DNA of 64,000 nucleotides from Gemmatimonadota bacterium (GCA_027294455.1 JAPULZ010000145.1:1-64000); one strand, 5' to 3'. Positions 35,489 through 45,055 are shown, counted from the first letter of the stretch. Notes: generated from the sequence alone by a model not told the origin. Numbers and translations are program-made.

Positions 35489-37189
35489 TCAACCGTCCGC
35501 CTCGAGCTTCGTCGATTCCTCCGCGCGCAGCTCCCGTCGCAAGATCTTGAGCACGGTGCTCTTGGGCAGGCTCTCCCGAAACTCGATCGAACGGGGCACC
35601 TTGTACGCCGCTAGGTTATGGCGACAGTAGGACGTCAATTCGTCTGCCGTGGCTTCCTTCTCCGGATGGAGCACCACGAACGACTTGACTGTCTCGCCCC
35701 GCTTCTCGTCCGGTATCCCGATCGTTGCCGCTTCGAGCACATCCGGATGCCCCATGAGCACACGGTCTATTTCGTCGGGGTACACGTTGTAACCGCTGCA
35801 GAGGATCATGTCCTTCTTGCGTCCGACGATCCTGAAGTAACCATCCTCGTCCACGGTGGCGAGATCGCCGGTGTAGAACCAGCCGTTCTTGATGACCTCC
35901 TCGGTAGCCTCGGGTCGATTCCAGTATCCCTTCATGACCTGGGGGCCGCGCAACAGCAGTTCTCCGGGCTCGCCCACCGGCATCTCAGTGACCCCGTCTT
36001 CCGCGTCGACAATCCTCGCGTCGGTGTCCGACAAGGGGATACCAATGCTCCCCTCCTTGCGGACGCCCAGCGGCGGGTTCGAATGCGTCACCGGAGACGT
36101 CTCCGTCAGGCCGTATCCCTCGGTGATCTTCGCGCCCGTCAACTCTTCGAAGCGTCGCAGTACATCGACCGGAAGCGGTGCGGATCCTGAATGGCAAATC
36201 TTGATACTCGAAAGATCTAGTTGATCAACCCCCGGGTATTGATTGATGGCATTGTACATCGCGGGCACGGCCGGCATGAACGTCACGCGATGCTTCACGA
36301 TGTTCTTGATCATGGCTGCGACGTCGCGGGGATTGGGAATGACCACGATACGCGCCCCCACCAAAATCGGATTTAGCATCGACACCGTTATTCCATAGAT
36401 ATGGAAATACGGCAGGCACCCTAACCACGTCTCCTCACCATCCTTGATGCCCTGGGCCCAAATGCGGATCTGCTGCGCGTTGTAGGACAGATTGCGGTGT
36501 GTCAGCATCGCACCCTTGGACGCGCCGGTGGTCCCGCCGGTGAACTGCAACATGGCCACGTCGTCCATGTCGATACCGACCAGCGGGGGATTGGGCCGCG
36601 TGGCGCGAATGAGCTTGCGGAAGTGATGGACCGTATCCGATCCGGCAACCTTCGCCACCATAGGTGGGCTGGCCTTCTTGAGTTTCAACGGCGCCAACAA
36701 GCTGAGCGGGAACCGGAGATATTCGGGAATCGACGCGATGATGTAATGCTGCACGGGGAGATGTTCTCGTATGCCCTTGACCCGACCCTCGTAGATGAAG
36801 TCCATGAGAATCGCCACGGTCACCCCGGCGTCCTGCCATTGGGCCGTGATCTCGCGAGGGGTATAGAGCGGATTGGTGAGCACCGTGATGGCACCGAGGC
36901 GAAGGGTGGCGAAGATCGCGATGATCGTCTGCGGCAGGTTGGGCATCTGGATCGCCACACGGGAGCCGCGTGTGACCCCGAGCCGCGCCAGCGCGCTCGC
37001 CAACCGGTCCACCTCTTCCTTGAACCCCGAGTAGGTGAGGGTACCATTTTGGAAGGTGAGTGCCGGCCGATCGCCGAAGCGGGACACCGTCCGGTCGAGG
37101 AGCCCGGGCAGTGTCACATCGTCGTATACGATGGCCGTGGGCACCCCGTCCTCGTAGAATTCATGCCAGCGCCGCTCCTCCATATCCAC
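35489..37189 (-). CDS. Long-chain fatty-acid-CoA ligase (FadD-like)
   Basis: 566 residues of an adenylate-forming enzyme. FTGGTTGASKGAMLTH is the ATP loop, GYGLTETSPVTHSNPP the second core motif, and YTGDLATVDEDGYFRIVGRKKDMI the hinge. The C-terminal Lys in FRESLPKSTVLKILRRELR is present. A 30-residue insertion in the middle (LSLLAPLKLKKASPPMVAKV) with a hydrophobic/basic character is common in FadD relatives. It should activate fatty acids to acyl-CoAs, possibly at the inner membrane. It is divergent from the CheC gene and unlikely to share the tRNA transcript. Confidence 0.88.
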   Translation of the reverse strand: MDMEERRWHEFYEDGVPTAIVYDDVTLPGLLDRTVSRFGDRPALTFQNGTLTYSGFKEEVDRLASALARLGVTRGSRVAIQMPNLPQTIIAIFATLRLGAITVLTNPLYTPREITAQWQDAGVTVAILMDFIYEGRVKGIREHLPVQHYIIASIPEYLRFPLSLLAPLKLKKASPPMVAKVAGSDTVHHFRKLIRATRPNPPLVGIDMDDVAMLQFTGGTTGASKGAMLTHRNLSYNAQQIRIWAQGIKDGEETWLGCLPYFHIYGITVSMLNPILVGARIVVIPNPRDVAAMIKNIVKHRVTFMPAVPAMYNAINQYPGVDQLDLSSIKICHSGSAPLPVDVLRRFEELTGAKITEGYGLTETSPVTHSNPPLGVRKEGSIGIPLSDTDARIVDAEDGVTEMPVGEPGELLLRGPQVMKGYWNRPEATEEVIKNGWFYTGDLATVDEDGYFRIVGRKKDMILCSGYNVYPDEIDRVLMGHPDVLEAATIGIPDEKRGETVKSFVVLHPEKEATADELTSYCRHNLAAYKVPRSIEFRESLPKSTVLKILRRELRAEESTKLEADG

Positions 37190-37313
37190 GCTCCGCCTCG
37201 GGACCCGGCAACATGTTTCCCGATCCGAGGGCCGTCAATGGCGGCGGCCGGGCCCCCGGCTGGCGCACCGGGACGGGCCTTGTTACTGTGGATATCCTTT
37301 CACCGCACCGGCC

Positions 37314-37931
37314 ATGGACCGCTTCCCTGAATTGAAACCTTCGCAACTCGACGCGCTGCGAGAGGTCGCGAACATCGGCGCCGGCCACGCGGCGACGGCC
37401 CTCTCGCAACTCACCGAGCGCCGCATCATGATCAACGTGCCGGAAGTCACCGTGGCCCGTTGGAACGAGGTGCCGGGGTTCTGGGATCCCGAGGAGCAGG
37501 TGGTCGCCGTCTGGATGATGATGATGGGCAACCTCACCGGTCGCACCGCGTTCGTCTTGCCCCTCGACAACGCGAGGCGACTATGCGGCTTCTTGCTTCA
37601 TCGCGATCCGACGCCCGAGAACGCTCTCAACGAGATGGAGGAGTCCACGCTCAAAGAGACGGGCAACATTCTCGGCGGCGCATACCTGAGTGCCCTGTCG
37701 ACTTTTCTGGGCATGATGCTCTTGCCGTCCGTGCCTGACCTGGTGGTGAACCGGTCCGCTGCGGTGTTCGACCCCATCGCGGGGGCGGCGGACGGAGCTT
37801 CCACCATGATCATACGCGCCGCCACCGAGTTTCGGTTCGACGGGACCGAGGGTAATCTGGTGGGGCACTACATCCTCTTGCCCGACGCGGGTTCCGTCCA
37901 GGCGATTCTCGAGGCGATTCAGCTGGCGTAG
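37314..37931 (+). CDS. CheC-like CheY phosphatase
   Basis: 205 residues with both conserved CheC active-site segments: LREVANIGAGHAATAL near residue 16 and ESTLKETGNILGGAYLSALS near residue 105, each holding the Glu and Asn pair that attacks CheY-phosphate. CheC proteins dephosphorylate CheY and tune adaptation. No other che gene is visible nearby; the chemoreceptor at 54.4 kb is 16 kb away. It could act on response regulators elsewhere in the genome or on a non-chemotaxis target. Confidence 0.85.
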   Translation: MDRFPELKPSQLDALREVANIGAGHAATALSQLTERRIMINVPEVTVARWNEVPGFWDPEEQVVAVWMMMMGNLTGRTAFVLPLDNARRLCGFLLHRDPTPENALNEMEESTLKETGNILGGAYLSALSTFLGMMLLPSVPDLVVNRSAAVFDPIAGAADGASTMIIRAATEFRFDGTEGNLVGHYILLPDAGSVQAILEAIQLA

Positions 37932-37935
37932 GAGA

Positions 37936-39294
37936 CTAGTCGAGGAGCAGCCACCCCGGGGGGCCGTCATCGGGCTGGACGAAGAGGTATTCACCGTACT
38001 CGCCCAGGACCGCCACCTCGGAGCCTGGACCCATGGTCTCCACCACCACTGCCGTGGGAATCGGGCTATCGAGCAGGACACCGCCATCCGTCAGCTCCGC
38101 CCGTCTCAAGGGCGCGATCGGTTCCAATGACACAGCCAAGACGAAACCCGCTGCACCATCCGGCAAAATGACCCGATACCAGCCTCCCACGCCGCCAATG
38201 ACCAACATCGGTGTGTGGCGAGCAATCTCCCCGAGCCCCTGCGCCCGTCTCGTCGGCGACGCGCGCATGCGCAACCCGTCGCTCGTGCTCCGCGCCCAGC
38301 GACCCACGATACTCGTGTCGGCGGTGAGCCGCGGCGGGGTGGCGGGCAGCTGTTTCAGCGAAGGGTAGGGATCGTAGGGGCCCCTCGAGTAGATGCCAAA
38401 GTGGAGGTGGGGAGATGTTGTCCGGGCATTGCCGGTGTTCCCTACAAACCCGAGCGTATCGCCCTGATTCACGCGCTGACCGCGCCGTACCGCTTGGCTG
38501 TCGAGGTGCGCGTAGTATTGCGACTGGCCAAACTCGTCCTTCAACCACACGACCCTGCCACCGAGCCCGCCGGTGCGGGTCGAACGGACCTGCCCGCTCG
38601 ATGCGGCGAGGACCGGGGTGCCCCGGGGTGCGAAGATATCCACCCCGTGGTGGTCGCGACGGCCGCCGTCGCGCACGTCGCCGAAGACACTCCGGATGGA
38701 CCCCAGACCCTCTCCCTCCACCGGAAAGGCCAGCGACGCTCCCTGCGTGATGGTGATGCGATACCGACCGCCGCGGAGGAGCTCCGGCTGCACGCGCAGG
38801 ATGTAGTCTCCGTCGCGCCGAACGAAATGCTGCAACACACGGTCGGTACTGTCCGCGTAGGCCTCGCGGCGGTGCGGACGCAACGTATCATCCACGGCGC
38901 GGAAGAGATCGAGAAAGACGCGACTCGGACCGTCGCCGTCTATCTCGACGGAGAAGACGAGCATCTGTCCCCGGAGCGCGGAAACGCGGTACCCCATGGC
39001 CCCAGCCTGAAGCGGGTCGAAGTATCCCACTTCTTCGTATGGCGTCTCGACGGTCAGGGCGTGGGTCAACACCCGGCGGGCCGCGATCAACCACTCGTAT
39101 CCCAGCGCCGTCTCCTGGAGATTCGCCTGCCGAATGGCGTACTCGTAGCTCTCGTGCGGAGTCGACGGCAGAAACGACGGAAGCACCCGCTCCCGCTGGG
39201 CGTTGCACGCCGTCAGGGAAAGAAGGACCGCGCATGTCGCCCATGGTGGTGGGCTGTCGAATCCGCAAGATCGGAGGTGGGGCGCGGCGCGCAA
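37936..39294 (-). CDS. M23-family peptidase lipoprotein with SH3-type tail
   Basis: 452 residues if translation begins at the TTG at 39294, which gives a short basic N-terminus and a lipobox (LTACN). The metallopeptidase domain has RDHHGVDIFAPRGTPVLAA and SPHLHFGIYSRG, the two parts of the LytM/M23 zinc site. C-terminal residues about 355-452 look like two SH3-like repeats (GLRMRASPTRRAQG... GSEVAVLGEYGEYLFVQPDDGPPGWLLLD). It should cut peptidoglycan cross-links in the periplasm. There is no ATG in a sensible place for this frame, and the start choice is uncertain. The barrel protein gene ends 14 bases upstream. Confidence 0.85.
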   Translation of the reverse strand: MRAAPHLRSCGFDSPPPWATCAVLLSLTACNAQRERVLPSFLPSTPHESYEYAIRQANLQETALGYEWLIAARRVLTHALTVETPYEEVGYFDPLQAGAMGYRVSALRGQMLVFSVEIDGDGPSRVFLDLFRAVDDTLRPHRREAYADSTDRVLQHFVRRDGDYILRVQPELLRGGRYRITITQGASLAFPVEGEGLGSIRSVFGDVRDGGRRDHHGVDIFAPRGTPVLAASSGQVRSTRTGGLGGRVVWLKDEFGQSQYYAHLDSQAVRRGQRVNQGDTLGFVGNTGNARTTSPHLHFGIYSRGPYDPYPSLKQLPATPPRLTADTSIVGRWARSTSDGLRMRASPTRRAQGLGEIARHTPMLVIGGVGGWYRVILPDGAAGFVLAVSLEPIAPLRRAELTDGGVLLDSPIPTAVVVETMGPGSEVAVLGEYGEYLFVQPDDGPPGWLLLD

Positions 39295-39308
39295 AGCGGA
39301 GCGGTCGC

Positions 39309-39902
39309 CTAGAAGAAGCTCAGGCCCGCCGAGAACGTAAACAACGCCCGCGGGCCGGACGGGCCGGCAAACGGGAGAACGTGCACGCGCGCGTCGAGGC
39401 CGAAGGCCCCGGGCAAACCAGCTCGGTGCAGCTCGACACCGGCGCCGAGACTGGTTCCGAAATCCCACTCGCTCCGGCCAGTGGTGAACGCACTGAGCGC
39501 ATTACGGGACCGAGCCTCGAGCCGCACCTCCTCGGTGGACGTCCGACTCATGTATAGCCCGGTGCCTCCGACGACGTAGAAACGAGCCCGGTCGCTCAAC
39601 GCCGGCCACTGCCGGCGAGCTACCAGGCTGGCATGCCACAGTTTGGTGCTGGACGTGATACTCTGAAAACCCCGGCCGAATTCGGAATCGCCGAAAAGGG
39701 ACTGTTGCTCGATTCGCCCCAGCTTCGAGTAGCCAATTTCCACTCCCGAACGGAAAACCGACCCGTCGTTGAAGAACATGCTGAGGTGGGCTCCGATGCC
39801 CGTGGACGAACGCGCGACGGCATCCCCGAGCGAACGCTGCTGGGAGGCGAGCGGGCCGGTCACCGCCACGCAAGTAACGCAGGCGATCAGTATTGGTCTC
39901 AA
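39309..39902 (-). CDS. Small outer-membrane beta-barrel-like protein, unknown
   Basis: About 197 residues from the TTG at 39902, which has GGAGAG six bases upstream. A signal peptide (PILIACVTCVAVTGPLAS) is followed by alternating hydrophobic/aromatic strands with Gly turns and a terminal Phe (AGLSFF), the pattern of an outer-membrane barrel of about eight strands. No family is recognised. It probably precedes the M23 gene on one transcript because only 14 bases separate them. Confidence 0.68.
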   Translation of the reverse strand: MRPILIACVTCVAVTGPLASQQRSLGDAVARSSTGIGAHLSMFFNDGSVFRSGVEIGYSKLGRIEQQSLFGDSEFGRGFQSITSSTKLWHASLVARRQWPALSDRARFYVVGGTGLYMSRTSTEEVRLEARSRNALSAFTTGRSEWDFGTSLGAGVELHRAGLPGAFGLDARVHVLPFAGPSGPRALFTFSAGLSFF

Positions 39903-40406
39903 GATGGTCTCTCCGCGGTGGTGCAACCACCACTATATAAAACGCGGGCGGCCGGGGGCCAACCCGCCGGCACTATCCGATGCTCCTGGTCCCACGGGCC
40001 GCGCGCGCATTTCGCGCTGGCGCGTCGCTCGCGCACCCCGACTGTAAAGCCTGCTGAGCTTTGGGCACTAAGACCCCGCCCGCCTTTCGACGGGGCGCGC
40101 CGGGCAGCCCTTTCCCCCGACCCCCCAAGGGCTGAAGATCGATCGCGTAGACCGTCGGCTGTAGTCGATTCGAGTCTCTCAACATTGTCGTCACCCTGTC
40201 GTCGCACCCGGTTCCCCCACGGAACGGGTCGCTCACGGTCGGTCAAATGCATGAAGAGTGCCAAGCCTTCTCAGTTACATAATCTGTTGTCACTCAATGA
40301 GTTATGCTCTGTACCACCGTTACTCCGGCCGTCTTGATGTCCCATTTCCGGTACACGGATCCCCGGGACGCTACCGTGGGATCGACCAAGCCGGTATCCT
40401 CGCGGT
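39903..40406. other. Intergenic region of about 500 bases, no gene seen
   Basis: Both strands carry only broken or biased frames. It contains the probable promoter of the leftward barrel gene close to its left edge. The right part (about 40255-40320) is less GC-rich than its surroundings and may hold the Nudix promoter, but no pair of boxes is convincing. Confidence 0.45.
39934..39962 (-). promoter_or_regulatory. Possible sigma70-type promoter for the barrel/M23 genes
   Basis: On the minus strand TTGGCC at 39957-39962 and TATATA at 39934-39939 are 17 bases apart, roughly 30 bases upstream of the barrel gene TTG. Each box matches consensus at four of six positions. A small GGTGG/CCACC hairpin lies between the -10 and the ribosome site. 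Confidence 0.4.
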
Positions 40407-40982
40407 GTGGATCATCCAGATGCCATCGCCCCTCCCGACCGCCACTCGACAACGCGTGCACTGATCGAGGGGTTCCGGGAAGACGATCCCGCCCGCACCA
40501 GCGTGGCTCGCACCCTCGATCTTCTGCGGCGCTCGCCGGATCCGTTCGATCGAGACGCCTATGATCCTGGCCACGTCACCGCGAGCGGCCTCGTGTTCGC
40601 TCCCACCAGGGAGCGCATCCTGCTCGTGTTTCATGACCGGCTGGGGCGATGGCTCCAACCGGGCGGGCACGTGGAGCCCCACGATCGGCACGTGTTCGAA
40701 ACAGCGCGGCGCGAGGTCTACGAGGAGACCGGTGTCATGGTGGAGGAGACGTCGCCGGAGCTCATTGGCGTGGACGTGCACGAGATTCCGGCTGCCCGGG
40801 GCGAGCCGGCGCATTGCCATCACGACCTCATGTTCTCCATGGTGGCGACAGAGGAGACCTTGCGCGGATCACCAGAGGCACGAGACGTGGTGTGGTGTCC
40901 CCTGGAGGAACTCGAGGCTTACGAAGTCGACGAGATGCTGTCGCGCAACGTGGCCAGGGCGCTAGGCAGACGCGGCGGCTGA
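40407..40982 (+). CDS. Nudix hydrolase
   Basis: 191 residues from a GTG. The Nudix core reads GGHVEPHDRHVFETARREVYEETG, with the REVYEETG helix intact and GGHVEP spacing as in many small Nudix proteins of the GGHxExGD type. A long N-terminal extension precedes the core. The family cleaves nucleoside diphosphate linked to another group; the target is unknown. It is convergent with the Omp85-like gene. Confidence 0.85.
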   Translation: MDHPDAIAPPDRHSTTRALIEGFREDDPARTSVARTLDLLRRSPDPFDRDAYDPGHVTASGLVFAPTRERILLVFHDRLGRWLQPGGHVEPHDRHVFETARREVYEETGVMVEETSPELIGVDVHEIPAARGEPAHCHHDLMFSMVATEETLRGSPEARDVVWCPLEELEAYEVDEMLSRNVARALGRRGG

Positions 40983-41005
40983 CCGCTCCGGGACCCGCCG
41001 CCCAA

Positions 41006-42595
41006 TCAGAACGTGAACCCCTGCCCGATGCTGAGCGCCCATCGTCGGCCGGTCCACCCCTCGCCGAACCGATACCCCACGTCGAAGCGCCCCACGTTGA
41101 TCCCCGTGGCCCGCGTGGCCCCGGTGCGCAACCCCAGGCCCACGTTCCCGCCGAATCGCGGCTCCTGCCCGTCGAACCACGCGCCGCCGTAGTCCAGGAA
41201 TCCGGCGAATCCAATACCGAACAGATTCAAGAAATCATCGATCAAGAACACACGGTGCTCGAACGTGCCCCACACATTGCGATCTCCCGTGAACGCGTGG
41301 GGGCCGAAGCTGCGAGGACCGACGCCGTGGCCGAGATCGAACTCACGTCCTGGAACGACGCCCTCGATCATGCCGCCTCGAAAGTGGAGAAACGTGGCCT
41401 GGCGGCGAATGAACTGCGATCCCACCGTAACCTGAACGGCCACCCTGCCCGAGTCCAGCCCCGCGCTGGTGAACAAACCGCCTGCCAGGGCCGACGCGCG
41501 AATGAAGCCGAATGGCAACGAGGCGCCGGTCGCCGCCGTCACGCGTGGACCGATGCCTGTTCGCTCGTACCCGAACGCCGACGGCGCCACCCATGCGGCC
41601 ACCCGAATGGTGGTGCTCAGATCCAGGTCTTCGCTCTGCGCAAACCCGTTGTAGTGGGTCACCACCTTGAAGTTGGCCCGACGGTACTGCACGAACACGC
41701 CGACCGCAGCCGTCACGGTATCGGGGATGGCGAGTCCGGTGTCGGCCTGCAGCAGAATCTCTTCGCGTCGCACCTGGACGGAGAGTCCCATACGAATGTA
41801 TCGCCGCGTCGACGCGACCGGCGCCACCGCCGCCTCCACGCGATTGATGAAAGCGCGGCGCTGGAATCGCACGGTGTCTTGATCGGTGGTACTCCGCGAT
41901 ACGAACCGCAACAGGCGTTGATCCGCGCGCTCCCCAACGATCTCGAGACTTCGCCGGTCGCCGAACGCACGGAACGGATTGCCTACCGACCAGCCGCCTC
42001 GCGAGCCGTCGGACAGGTTCTCGAAAAATCCGCTCGCGGTAATGCGCGACCCGAACAACCGGTTGATTCGCGACTGCAGGGTCACCGCGTTACGATCCAC
42101 GCCTTTGCGATAACTGGCGCCGACGAGCGTCGCGGTGCCCAGAAAATTCCGCTCCGAGATGCCCGCTCCCCAGGTGAATGTGCCCTCGGTGAACCGTCCC
42201 GTCAGATTGAGCTGCGTGCTCCAGCCGTCGGCGGTTTGGACGAGCACCGCCAGTCGGCCGTCGACGCGCACCGAATCGATGGCGACGTCACGAAAAACCC
42301 CCAACGCCCGGAGATTGCGTGCCGACTCCGCGACCTTCGCGGAATCGTAGGGTTCGCCTGCACGAAACAACAGCTCGCGACGGACCACCCGAGCATTCGT
42401 CTTGACGCGGACGGCATTAGCGATCCGAAAAAATGCGTTCGAGCCGGCCTCTGCCTCACCGAATACGTTCTGGGTAACCACAATCACCGTGTCGATGATC
42501 GGACCGTCTTGTCGAGTCGTCTCCTGTGTCCAGGCCGACGAAACGAGCGTCAAGTGCACTAGGAGCGTCACCAAACTCAGTCGTAACATGGGCAA
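41006..42595 (-). CDS. Omp85/BamA-type outer-membrane protein with single POTRA-like region
   Basis: 529 residues. A signal peptide (SLVTLLVHLTLVSSAW) is followed by one POTRA-like unit (ELLFRAGEPYDSAKVAESARNLRALGVFRDV), then a surface-antigen-type barrel made of repeated ten-residue strands and ending in Phe (GQGFTF). Far shorter than BamA (five POTRA units), it is closer to TamA-like or patatin-associated Omp85 short forms. It should insert proteins or lipids into, or across, the outer membrane. It is followed on the same strand by nothing close; it may end an operon begun by glnA and the HAD gene. Confidence 0.72.
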   Translation of the reverse strand: MPMLRLSLVTLLVHLTLVSSAWTQETTRQDGPIIDTVIVVTQNVFGEAEAGSNAFFRIANAVRVKTNARVVRRELLFRAGEPYDSAKVAESARNLRALGVFRDVAIDSVRVDGRLAVLVQTADGWSTQLNLTGRFTEGTFTWGAGISERNFLGTATLVGASYRKGVDRNAVTLQSRINRLFGSRITASGFFENLSDGSRGGWSVGNPFRAFGDRRSLEIVGERADQRLLRFVSRSTTDQDTVRFQRRAFINRVEAAVAPVASTRRYIRMGLSVQVRREEILLQADTGLAIPDTVTAAVGVFVQYRRANFKVVTHYNGFAQSEDLDLSTTIRVAAWVAPSAFGYERTGIGPRVTAATGASLPFGFIRASALAGGLFTSAGLDSGRVAVQVTVGSQFIRRQATFLHFRGGMIEGVVPGREFDLGHGVGPRSFGPHAFTGDRNVWGTFEHRVFLIDDFLNLFGIGFAGFLDYGGAWFDGQEPRFGGNVGLGLRTGATRATGINVGRFDVGYRFGEGWTGRRWALSIGQGFTF

Positions 42596-42629
42596 TAAGA
42601 AGGCGAGGACGCAGGAAAAACGGAAGGAC

Positions 42630-43418
42630 CTAGATCACCTCTGATACCGAGCCGAGCACCCGGTCCGGCGTCAACCCGCTCGATGCCAGCACATCCTCGC
42701 GAAACTTGCCGGTCCGCACCAGCCAACCCTCGAGCCCTGCCTTACGCGCACCCTCCACATCGTTCCACAGATCATCGCCGACCATCACCACCCGTCCCAC
42801 CTCACCGGCCGGCGGGGTCAGCTCGAGACCGGCGAGCACGGATTGATAGAATGCGGGGCAGGGTTTCCCACACTCCAGGGCTTGCTTTCCGGTAGCGTAC
42901 TCGATGGCCGCGGCAAAGGCCCCGGCATCCAGCTCCAAACCGGTCGCACCCATCCAATACCGTCCCTTTTGCAGCACGACGAACAGGGCCCCGTTCAGCA
43001 CATGTCGAAAGGCTTCGTTGAGCAGAGCCGGCGTCCAGGCATCTCCCAGGTCGGCGAGCAGCACGGCCTCAGGTGCTCTTGGGCCACTGGCACCCACGAC
43101 CCCTCCGGCCAACTCGAGTCCGTTGAGGTCCTCCAGCAGTTCCCGGGCGACGAACGGCGCCACCACCCCCACACCCCGCTCCCGGCACAACGCGACGGCC
43201 GCAACCGCGGGCGTAAACAACTCCTCATGGCCTATGCGAAAGCCGTAGGACGCCAGGCGGCTGATGAGGGCACGCCGGTTGGTGCGCGTGGTGTTAGTGA
43301 CGAACCGGACAGGAGTTCCCCGGCGCCGTAGCTCTTCGATGGCTTCGACGGCGCCGGGGACCGGACCTTCATCCGTGTAGAGCGTTCCGTCCAGGTCGAA
43401 CAGGAACGCCGGAGGCAT
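42630..43418 (-). CDS. HAD-superfamily phosphatase (NagD/HDHD2-like)
   Basis: 262 residues from the ATG at 43418. The first motif FLFDLDGTLY holds the Asp nucleophile, VRFVTNTTRTNRR is motif II, and ECGKPCPAFY with VMVGDDLWNDVEGARKAGLEG are motifs III and IV. It has the C2-type cap layout of NagD and phosphoglycolate-phosphatase relatives. Substrate unknown, probably a small sugar- or nucleotide-phosphate. Its ATG overlaps the glutamine synthetase TGA by one base (TGATG), so the two are co-translated. Confidence 0.88.
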   Translation of the reverse strand: MPPAFLFDLDGTLYTDEGPVPGAVEAIEELRRRGTPVRFVTNTTRTNRRALISRLASYGFRIGHEELFTPAVAAVALCRERGVGVVAPFVARELLEDLNGLELAGGVVGASGPRAPEAVLLADLGDAWTPALLNEAFRHVLNGALFVVLQKGRYWMGATGLELDAGAFAAAIEYATGKQALECGKPCPAFYQSVLAGLELTPPAGEVGRVVMVGDDLWNDVEGARKAGLEGWLVRTGKFREDVLASSGLTPDRVLGSVSEVI

Positions 43419-44815
43419 CAGTACTGGCCGAGGAAGCGATCGATCTCCCACGTACCCACGGTCGCCGAGTACTCCAGCCACTCCTGGCGCTTGGCCTCCA
43501 TGAATCGCTCATAAATGTGCTCGCCGAGGGCGTCGCGAATGACCTGGTCCTTCTCTAGGCAATCCAGTGCCTCGTGAAGGTCGCGCGGTAGTTCCTCGAT
43601 GCGATGCTTGCGGCGTTCCCGATGACTCATCGCGAACATGTTCTTGTTCACCGGTGCGGGCGGGGTCAGTTCATTCTTGACACCGTCCATGCCGGCGGCC
43701 AATTGCACGGCAAGGGCCAGATAGGGATTCGCCGAGGGATCCGGCATGCGCAGCTCGCAACGCGTACTCTGGCCGCGTTTCTCCGGAATGCGAATGAGGG
43801 GCGACCTGTTGCGCATGCTCCACGCTACGTTGGTGGGTGCCTCGTATCCCGGTACCAATCGCTTGTAACTGTTCACCAGCGGGTTCGTGACGGCAACGAT
43901 CCCGCGGGCGTGCTTGAGCAAGCCTGCGATATAGCTGAGGCCTGCGCGGGAGAGCTGGTACTCCGTGTTCGGCGCAAAGAACGCATTCGTATCGCCCTGG
44001 AAGAGCGACTGGTGCGTGTGCATGCCCGACCCGTTCGCACCGGCGATGGGCTTCGGCATGAACGTCGCGAGATAGCCATGCCGGTAGGCGACGTTGCGCA
44101 CGACAAACTTGAAAGTTGCCAGGTTGTCTGCCGTCGTCACCGCGTCCGCATATTTGAAGTCGATCTCGTGCTGGCCCTGCGCAACCTCGTGGTGCCCGGC
44201 TTCGACTTCGAAGCCCAGCATTTCGAGATCGCGAACGATGAGACGGCGCAACGGTTCGGCCTTGTCAACGGGAGCGAGGTCAAAATATCCACCTTGGTCA
44301 TGCGTGTCCAGCGACGGACGTCCGTGCTCGTCGAGCTTGAACAGGAAGAACTCCGCTTCGCAGCCCGCCATCATCGAATAACCCAGCTGGGCCGCCTCAG
44401 CCACCTGGCGCTTCAGCGTGAGCCGCGGGCATCCCGCGAACGATGTGTGATCGGCATGGAAAATGTCACAGATGAGCCGGGCCACCCGTCCACCCTCGTC
44501 GTCGTAGGGCAGAATGCGGAACGTCTCCAGATCGGGCTTCAGCAACATGTCACTCTCTTCGATCCGCACGAACCCCTCGATGGACGAACCGTCGAAGAGA
44601 ATGTCCCCCGCCAACGCCTTCCCGAACTGGCTCTTCGGGACTTCCACGTTCTTGTTGATGCCGGTCACGTCGGTGAACTGCAGTCTGAGCGAGTCCACCT
44701 CGAACGTCTCGGTTAGGCCGAGGATGTGGTCCGCCGCGGCGCCGGCGGTCTCGAGGGCCGCGGGGGTCAAGGCCGGCTTGCTAACGGTGTTGAACATCAG
44801 GGATCTGGCGGTCAC
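43418..44815 (-). CDS. glnA: Glutamine synthetase, type I
   Basis: 465 residues from the GTG at 44815, which has GGAG five bases upstream and begins about 30 bases downstream of a near-perfect promoter. Conserved parts: FDGSSIEGFVRIEESDM, EAEFFLF, NGSGMHTHQSLF and the RIPEKRGQSTRCELRMPDPSANPY segment. The C-terminal flap NKNMFAMSHRERRKHRIEELP lacks the Tyr adenylylation site of enteric enzymes, so it resembles the GSI-alpha type, which is feedback-regulated rather than adenylylated. It makes glutamine from glutamate, ammonia and ATP. Downstream are the HAD phosphatase and the Omp85-like gene. Confidence 0.95.
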   Translation of the reverse strand: MTARSLMFNTVSKPALTPAALETAGAAADHILGLTETFEVDSLRLQFTDVTGINKNVEVPKSQFGKALAGDILFDGSSIEGFVRIEESDMLLKPDLETFRILPYDDEGGRVARLICDIFHADHTSFAGCPRLTLKRQVAEAAQLGYSMMAGCEAEFFLFKLDEHGRPSLDTHDQGGYFDLAPVDKAEPLRRLIVRDLEMLGFEVEAGHHEVAQGQHEIDFKYADAVTTADNLATFKFVVRNVAYRHGYLATFMPKPIAGANGSGMHTHQSLFQGDTNAFFAPNTEYQLSRAGLSYIAGLLKHARGIVAVTNPLVNSYKRLVPGYEAPTNVAWSMRNRSPLIRIPEKRGQSTRCELRMPDPSANPYLALAVQLAAGMDGVKNELTPPAPVNKNMFAMSHRERRKHRIEELPRDLHEALDCLEKDQVIRDALGEHIYERFMEAKRQEWLEYSATVGTWEIDRFLGQY

Positions 44816-44845
44816 GGTGGCTCCTGGAGTTGGTGGATGAGGCAA

Positions 44846-44874
44846 ATTCTACCCCGCCAGACGTCCAGTGTCAA
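44846..44874 (-). promoter_or_regulatory. Strong sigma70-type promoter upstream of glnA
   Basis: On the minus strand TTGACA (44869-44874, complete consensus) and TAGAAT (44846-44851, five of six matches) are separated by exactly 17 bases. Expected transcription start is near 44838, leaving a short leader of about 25 bases before the GTG at 44815. An ATG upstream at 44845 falls inside the -10 box and so cannot be the start. Confidence 0.88.
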
Positions 44875-45055
44875 CGGAATCGTGCAGTTGTTGCAAATAT
44901 TCTGCCTATTTTCGGAGTTTATGCCAGTCTTGGAGCGTCAGCACACGCAAAATGATGTCAGAAGTGCAAGAAATGATGAAATTCGAGTTAAATAGGCACA
45001 ACAAGACAACGCGGTACACCGCGGATCTGGTACTCTGTGGCATGTGGGGAAAGTG
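44875..45055. other. AT-rich intergenic stretch upstream of glnA
   Basis: About 180 bases with visibly lower GC than the coding neighbours. No gene is supported. It may hold regulatory sites for glnA (nitrogen control), but I recognise no operator. Confidence 0.45.

Noticed and set aside
44816-44845. ATG start for glutamine synthetase at 44845
   Set aside because: This codon overlaps the -10 box of a near-consensus promoter, so it would not be transcribed in full.
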